DNA of 64,000 bases. Origin: Zeaxanthinibacter sp. PT1. Its GTDB lineage: Bacteria > Bacteroidota > Bacteroidia > Flavobacteriales > Flavobacteriaceae. The stretch lies in NCBI RefSeq assembly GCF_028464225.1, contig NZ_JAQPCN010000003.1, positions 186,001 through 250,000 of the forward strand. The letters are read 5' to 3'. Each line of letters starts with the position of its first letter. The stretch's first letter is position 1. Below are positions 61,613 to 64,000 of the stretch, piece after piece. Both the position numbers and the translations under genes were made by a program. The notes under the pieces were generated by a model that saw only the letters and a list, made by a program, of their open reading frames with translations, searched no databases and was not told the DNA's origin.

Positions 61613-64000
61613 TTAGTTGACCATGAAAATAGCATTGGCAAAGAATAACTTTCCTTTCTCCCAGAAACCGCGGAAGAGGGGGTTATCTGCCATATAAATT
61701 ACGTTCCCCCTGCCCTTAGATTGTACGCCGAAGATCAGGGTGTTCTCCCTGTTCTTCTGAGCCTGGCTCCCCGCAAAACCTGCGATAGGTTTGGTCTCTT
61801 CATCCATGTATACCACGGTACCCTTATCCAGGTACTCAAACCGGTCATTCCCGAGTTTCAGGGTATAGTAGGTGTCTCCGTAACCATAGGCCAGGGGATG
61901 GGTATTATCTACTTTGGTTTTAAAAATGGCACCGGTGATAGCATTCTTAATAGATTCTCTTTCCTGTTCCCCGTGCGGCTGAACATTTTTCTCCGTACTG
62001 TCTGCCTCTATTTTCCTCGATTTGATGGAGAAACCAGATTGATCACTTAGAACACCCATGGCATTCCCCATCGCGATCAGGTTACCACCCTGGGAAATCC
62101 AGGAAGATAAGCGATCCCTGAGATTATCTTTTAACAATGATTCATACCCACGTCCGTCAGGCAGGATCAGAACGTCGTATTCATCCAGATTTACCCTATC
62201 CCAGTAATCGGCATGCAGTACTGTAAGCGGATAATTCAACTGCTGTTCAAAAAAGTGCCATACCTCTCCAAACCTGAGTGTACTGGTGGGCTCCCCACCT
62301 AATACAGCAATTTTTGGAGGGAGTATCAATTCCACGGAGGAGGATCCAAAATCTTTCCCCGAATCCACAAACCCCGTTGAAACCGCGGCCAGGTCCTTAT
62401 TGAATTTCTTAGCCGTTTCCTGGAGTTTGCTGATGTAATCTTTTTGGTCTGCGTTATCGGCCCGGGTAAGGATCAGGCTACCGCGTTCATAATTTTTACC
62501 TTCTAGCCTGAATGGTTTTTGAGAATAGCGAACCTTTATTCCGTGTTGCAGCAAAGCGGCCAGGAAGCGGGCATCCTTCATGCTGTTCCAGTCGCTTACA
62601 TAGGCATAACTATCTGGGTTTAATTGGTTATTACTATGCTCCTGCATTTTATAGGTCGATGAAGACACTAATTTCTCTGATGCAATGGTTTCGAGCCCGT
62701 AGGCATAGGGCAGGGACCAGGCTGTGATGTCATAGGTAACCGAATCACTGAGTTTTGCATTAGGTTCAAACAGCACTTTAACAAGGTTACCCTTGGTCTG
62801 GTCTGTCGATATCACCATGCTGGCAGCATTGGTCTTAGTGCTCCCGTTCTTTTGCTGCCGGTAATTGTAACCACTCACAGAACTACCGTCCCCGGAACCA
62901 TACTTAATTTGATGCTTGTCCAGGAGTTCGGCAAGCGCGTCCAGTTGGTCGCGGTTCCCGCTTAAGACATAACTGTTATACTTATAATTCCTGTCCCTGT
63001 AATATTTTTTAAAGGAGTCGTTCAGCAGTGCCGCGTTTTTTGAAGCTACTTCTACGGTAGACAATCCGGTGGTCAAGTGATGTGCTATCCTGTCCTTCAG
63101 GGTCAGGGTGTCGCCCTCGCGGGTAATTATTCCCAGGCCGGCACGGCCGCTTCCTCCTTGCTCGTAAGTCATCCCAATTGCACCATTATAAGTAGGGTAG
63201 GTGTCCCCGTAGCTTGGGTATAGCAGATCAAATACTTCTTTGGTAAAATAGTACCAACCATTGGCATCAAAATACTTAGCGTGGTTTTTACCAATGGTCT
63301 CCTGGAAATCTCGTTGAAAATCGGTGATCACTTCGTGGTAGGGTTCTGCAGCCGGGGCAAAGTAATACGGGGAATCAACTCCTTGCTCATGGAAGTCTAC
63401 ATGAACATGTGGCATCCATTCATTGTATTTCTTTAAACGCTGCTGGCTTTCCACCTGTGTAAGCCAGGCCCAGTCGCGGTTCAGGTCAAACATATAGTGG
63501 TTAGATCTTCCTGACCACCAGCCTTCGTGATGTTCCACACTATTGGGGTCTACCTGGTTGGGCCTGTTCCTGTATTGTTTGTACCAGTTCACATAGCGAT
63601 CCCTGCCGTCAGGATTTATTGCAGGATCCATGATCACGATCGTATTTTCGAGGTAAGCACTTTTATCGGTGAGCAGATCATATATGGTCTGCATAGAGGC
63701 TTCTGTACTTACACTTTCATTACCGTGAACATTGTAGCTAAGCCACACAACGGCTTTTTCTGCTTCACTACTTCCCTGAAGGCTTTTTAGGTGTTCTTCC
63801 CGGATACTTTCCAGGTTCTGCATGTTAGATTCCGTAGATAGGTAGGCTAGTAATAGGGGTCTTCCTTCATAGGTGCGGCCATAGCTTTGCAGTTGTACCT
63901 GGCCCGGCCTGGATGTGGCTACATGTTGATAATAATCTTCCACCCTGTAATGCGGTGTGAATTCTGTTCCTAATTCATAGCCCAGGAATTCGGAAGGGGA
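61613..64000 (-). CDS. M14-family zinc carboxypeptidase, C-terminal part
   Basis: At least 795 residues; the frame continues through the right edge (the GTG at 63943 is internal), so the N-terminus is missing. The peptidase domain shows His-Gly-Asn-Glu-Ser (Zn His and Glu), a later Val-Asp-Phe-His-Glu-Gln-Gly, Asp-Leu-Asn-Arg-Asp-Trp and the Gly-Met-Thr-Tyr-Glu-Gln-Gly region with the catalytic Glu. The C-terminal ~400 residues are a large extra region typical of Bacteroidota secreted M14 peptidases. Probably secreted. Confidence 0.88.
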   Translation of the reverse strand, partial: SPSEFLGYELGTEFTPHYRVEDYYQHVATSRPGQVQLQSYGRTYEGRPLLLAYLSTESNMQNLESIREEHLKSLQGSSEAEKAVVWLSYNVHGNESVSTEASMQTIYDLLTDKSAYLENTIVIMDPAINPDGRDRYVNWYKQYRNRPNQVDPNSVEHHEGWWSGRSNHYMFDLNRDWAWLTQVESQQRLKKYNEWMPHVHVDFHEQGVDSPYYFAPAAEPYHEVITDFQRDFQETIGKNHAKYFDANGWYYFTKEVFDLLYPSYGDTYPTYNGAIGMTYEQGGSGRAGLGIITREGDTLTLKDRIAHHLTTGLSTVEVASKNAALLNDSFKKYYRDRNYKYNSYVLSGNRDQLDALAELLDKHQIKYGSGDGSSVSGYNYRQQKNGSTKTNAASMVISTDQTKGNLVKVLFEPNAKLSDSVTYDITAWSLPYAYGLETIASEKLVSSSTYKMQEHSNNQLNPDSYAYVSDWNSMKDARFLAALLQHGIKVRYSQKPFRLEGKNYERGSLILTRADNADQKDYISKLQETAKKFNKDLAAVSTGFVDSGKDFGSSSVELILPPKIAVLGGEPTSTLRFGEVWHFFEQQLNYPLTVLHADYWDRVNLDEYDVLILPDGRGYESLLKDNLRDRLSSWISQGGNLIAMGNAMGVLSDQSGFSIKSRKIEADSTEKNVQPHGEQERESIKNAITGAIFKTKVDNTHPLAYGYGDTYYTLKLGNDRFEYLDKGTVVYMDEETKPIAGFAGSQAQKNRENTLIFGVQSKGRGNVIYMADNPLFRGFWEKGKLFFANAIFMVN

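Overview
The window looks like a chromosomal segment of a marine-type Flavobacteriaceae bacterium (phylum Bacteroidota). The reasons are the promoters (a TTG box, 19-20 bases, then TAnnTTTG, perfect upstream of tRNA-Lys and near-perfect upstream of thrS and the transketolase pair), the weak Shine-Dalgarno sequences, the DUF4249/TonB-dependent receptor pair, a split transketolase, a monomeric isocitrate dehydrogenase and an accA-dnaB-'asparagine synthetase B' order. This taxonomic call is by recognition, not by a search. Both window ends cut through genes: a cardiolipin synthase on the left and an M14 carboxypeptidase on the right.

Layout. 0-5.4 kb: purine nucleoside phosphorylase, an ATP-cone/PD-(D/E)XK nuclease translationally coupled to a beta-CASP RNase, uracil phosphoribosyltransferase and a PfkB kinase, which together suggest an RNA or nucleoside salvage neighbourhood. 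5.6-7 kb: small stress proteins (Cys-rich four-helix copper protein, YciF-like, CsbD-like). 7-15.9 kb: a large PAS histidine kinase, MgtC-like protein, two tandem small structured RNAs, TesB, a PepSY-like lipoprotein, a flavin-type stress protein, galactokinase and a GH53 endo-galactanase lipoprotein. 15.9-20.6 kb: a gene-poor zone with a 313-bp tandem repeat array, a cupin, an orphan LytTR response regulator, a candidate LytTR operator ahead of two tiny membrane proteins, and a four-copy array of 110-bp structured repeats. 20.6-25.5 kb: two GT4 glycosyltransferases and a GH130 phosphorylase. 25.5-28.5 kb: small membrane ORFs, an amidohydrolase that has lost most metal ligands, and tRNA-Lys with a duplicated 3' end and terminator.

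28.5-46 kb is a conserved housekeeping block: shikimate kinase, a PRTase, a TPMT-like methyltransferase, an S4 RNA-binding protein, an FKBP lipoprotein, transketolase, tgt-lptF/G, accA, dnaB, a HAD hydrolase, YjbQ, and the thrS-infC-rpmI-rplT operon, in which infC lacks a usual start codon. 46-61.5 kb: DUF4249/TonB receptor, isocitrate dehydrogenase, DinB-like proteins, a duplicated-domain lipoprotein, and a run in one direction from alkylation repair (ada-alkB) into molybdate uptake (modA-mop-modB-modC), then a GAF protein and the M14 peptidase.

The strongest candidates for undescribed biology are non-coding: the paired small RNAs at 10.9-11.2 kb, whose 5' hairpins differ in sequence but keep their shape; the 110-bp hairpin array at 19.66-20.06 kb; and the LytTR-operator/tiny-membrane-protein unit at 19.07-19.56 kb. 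The ATP-cone nuclease/beta-CASP pair is the most interesting protein-level system. All function statements rest on motif recognition without database searches.
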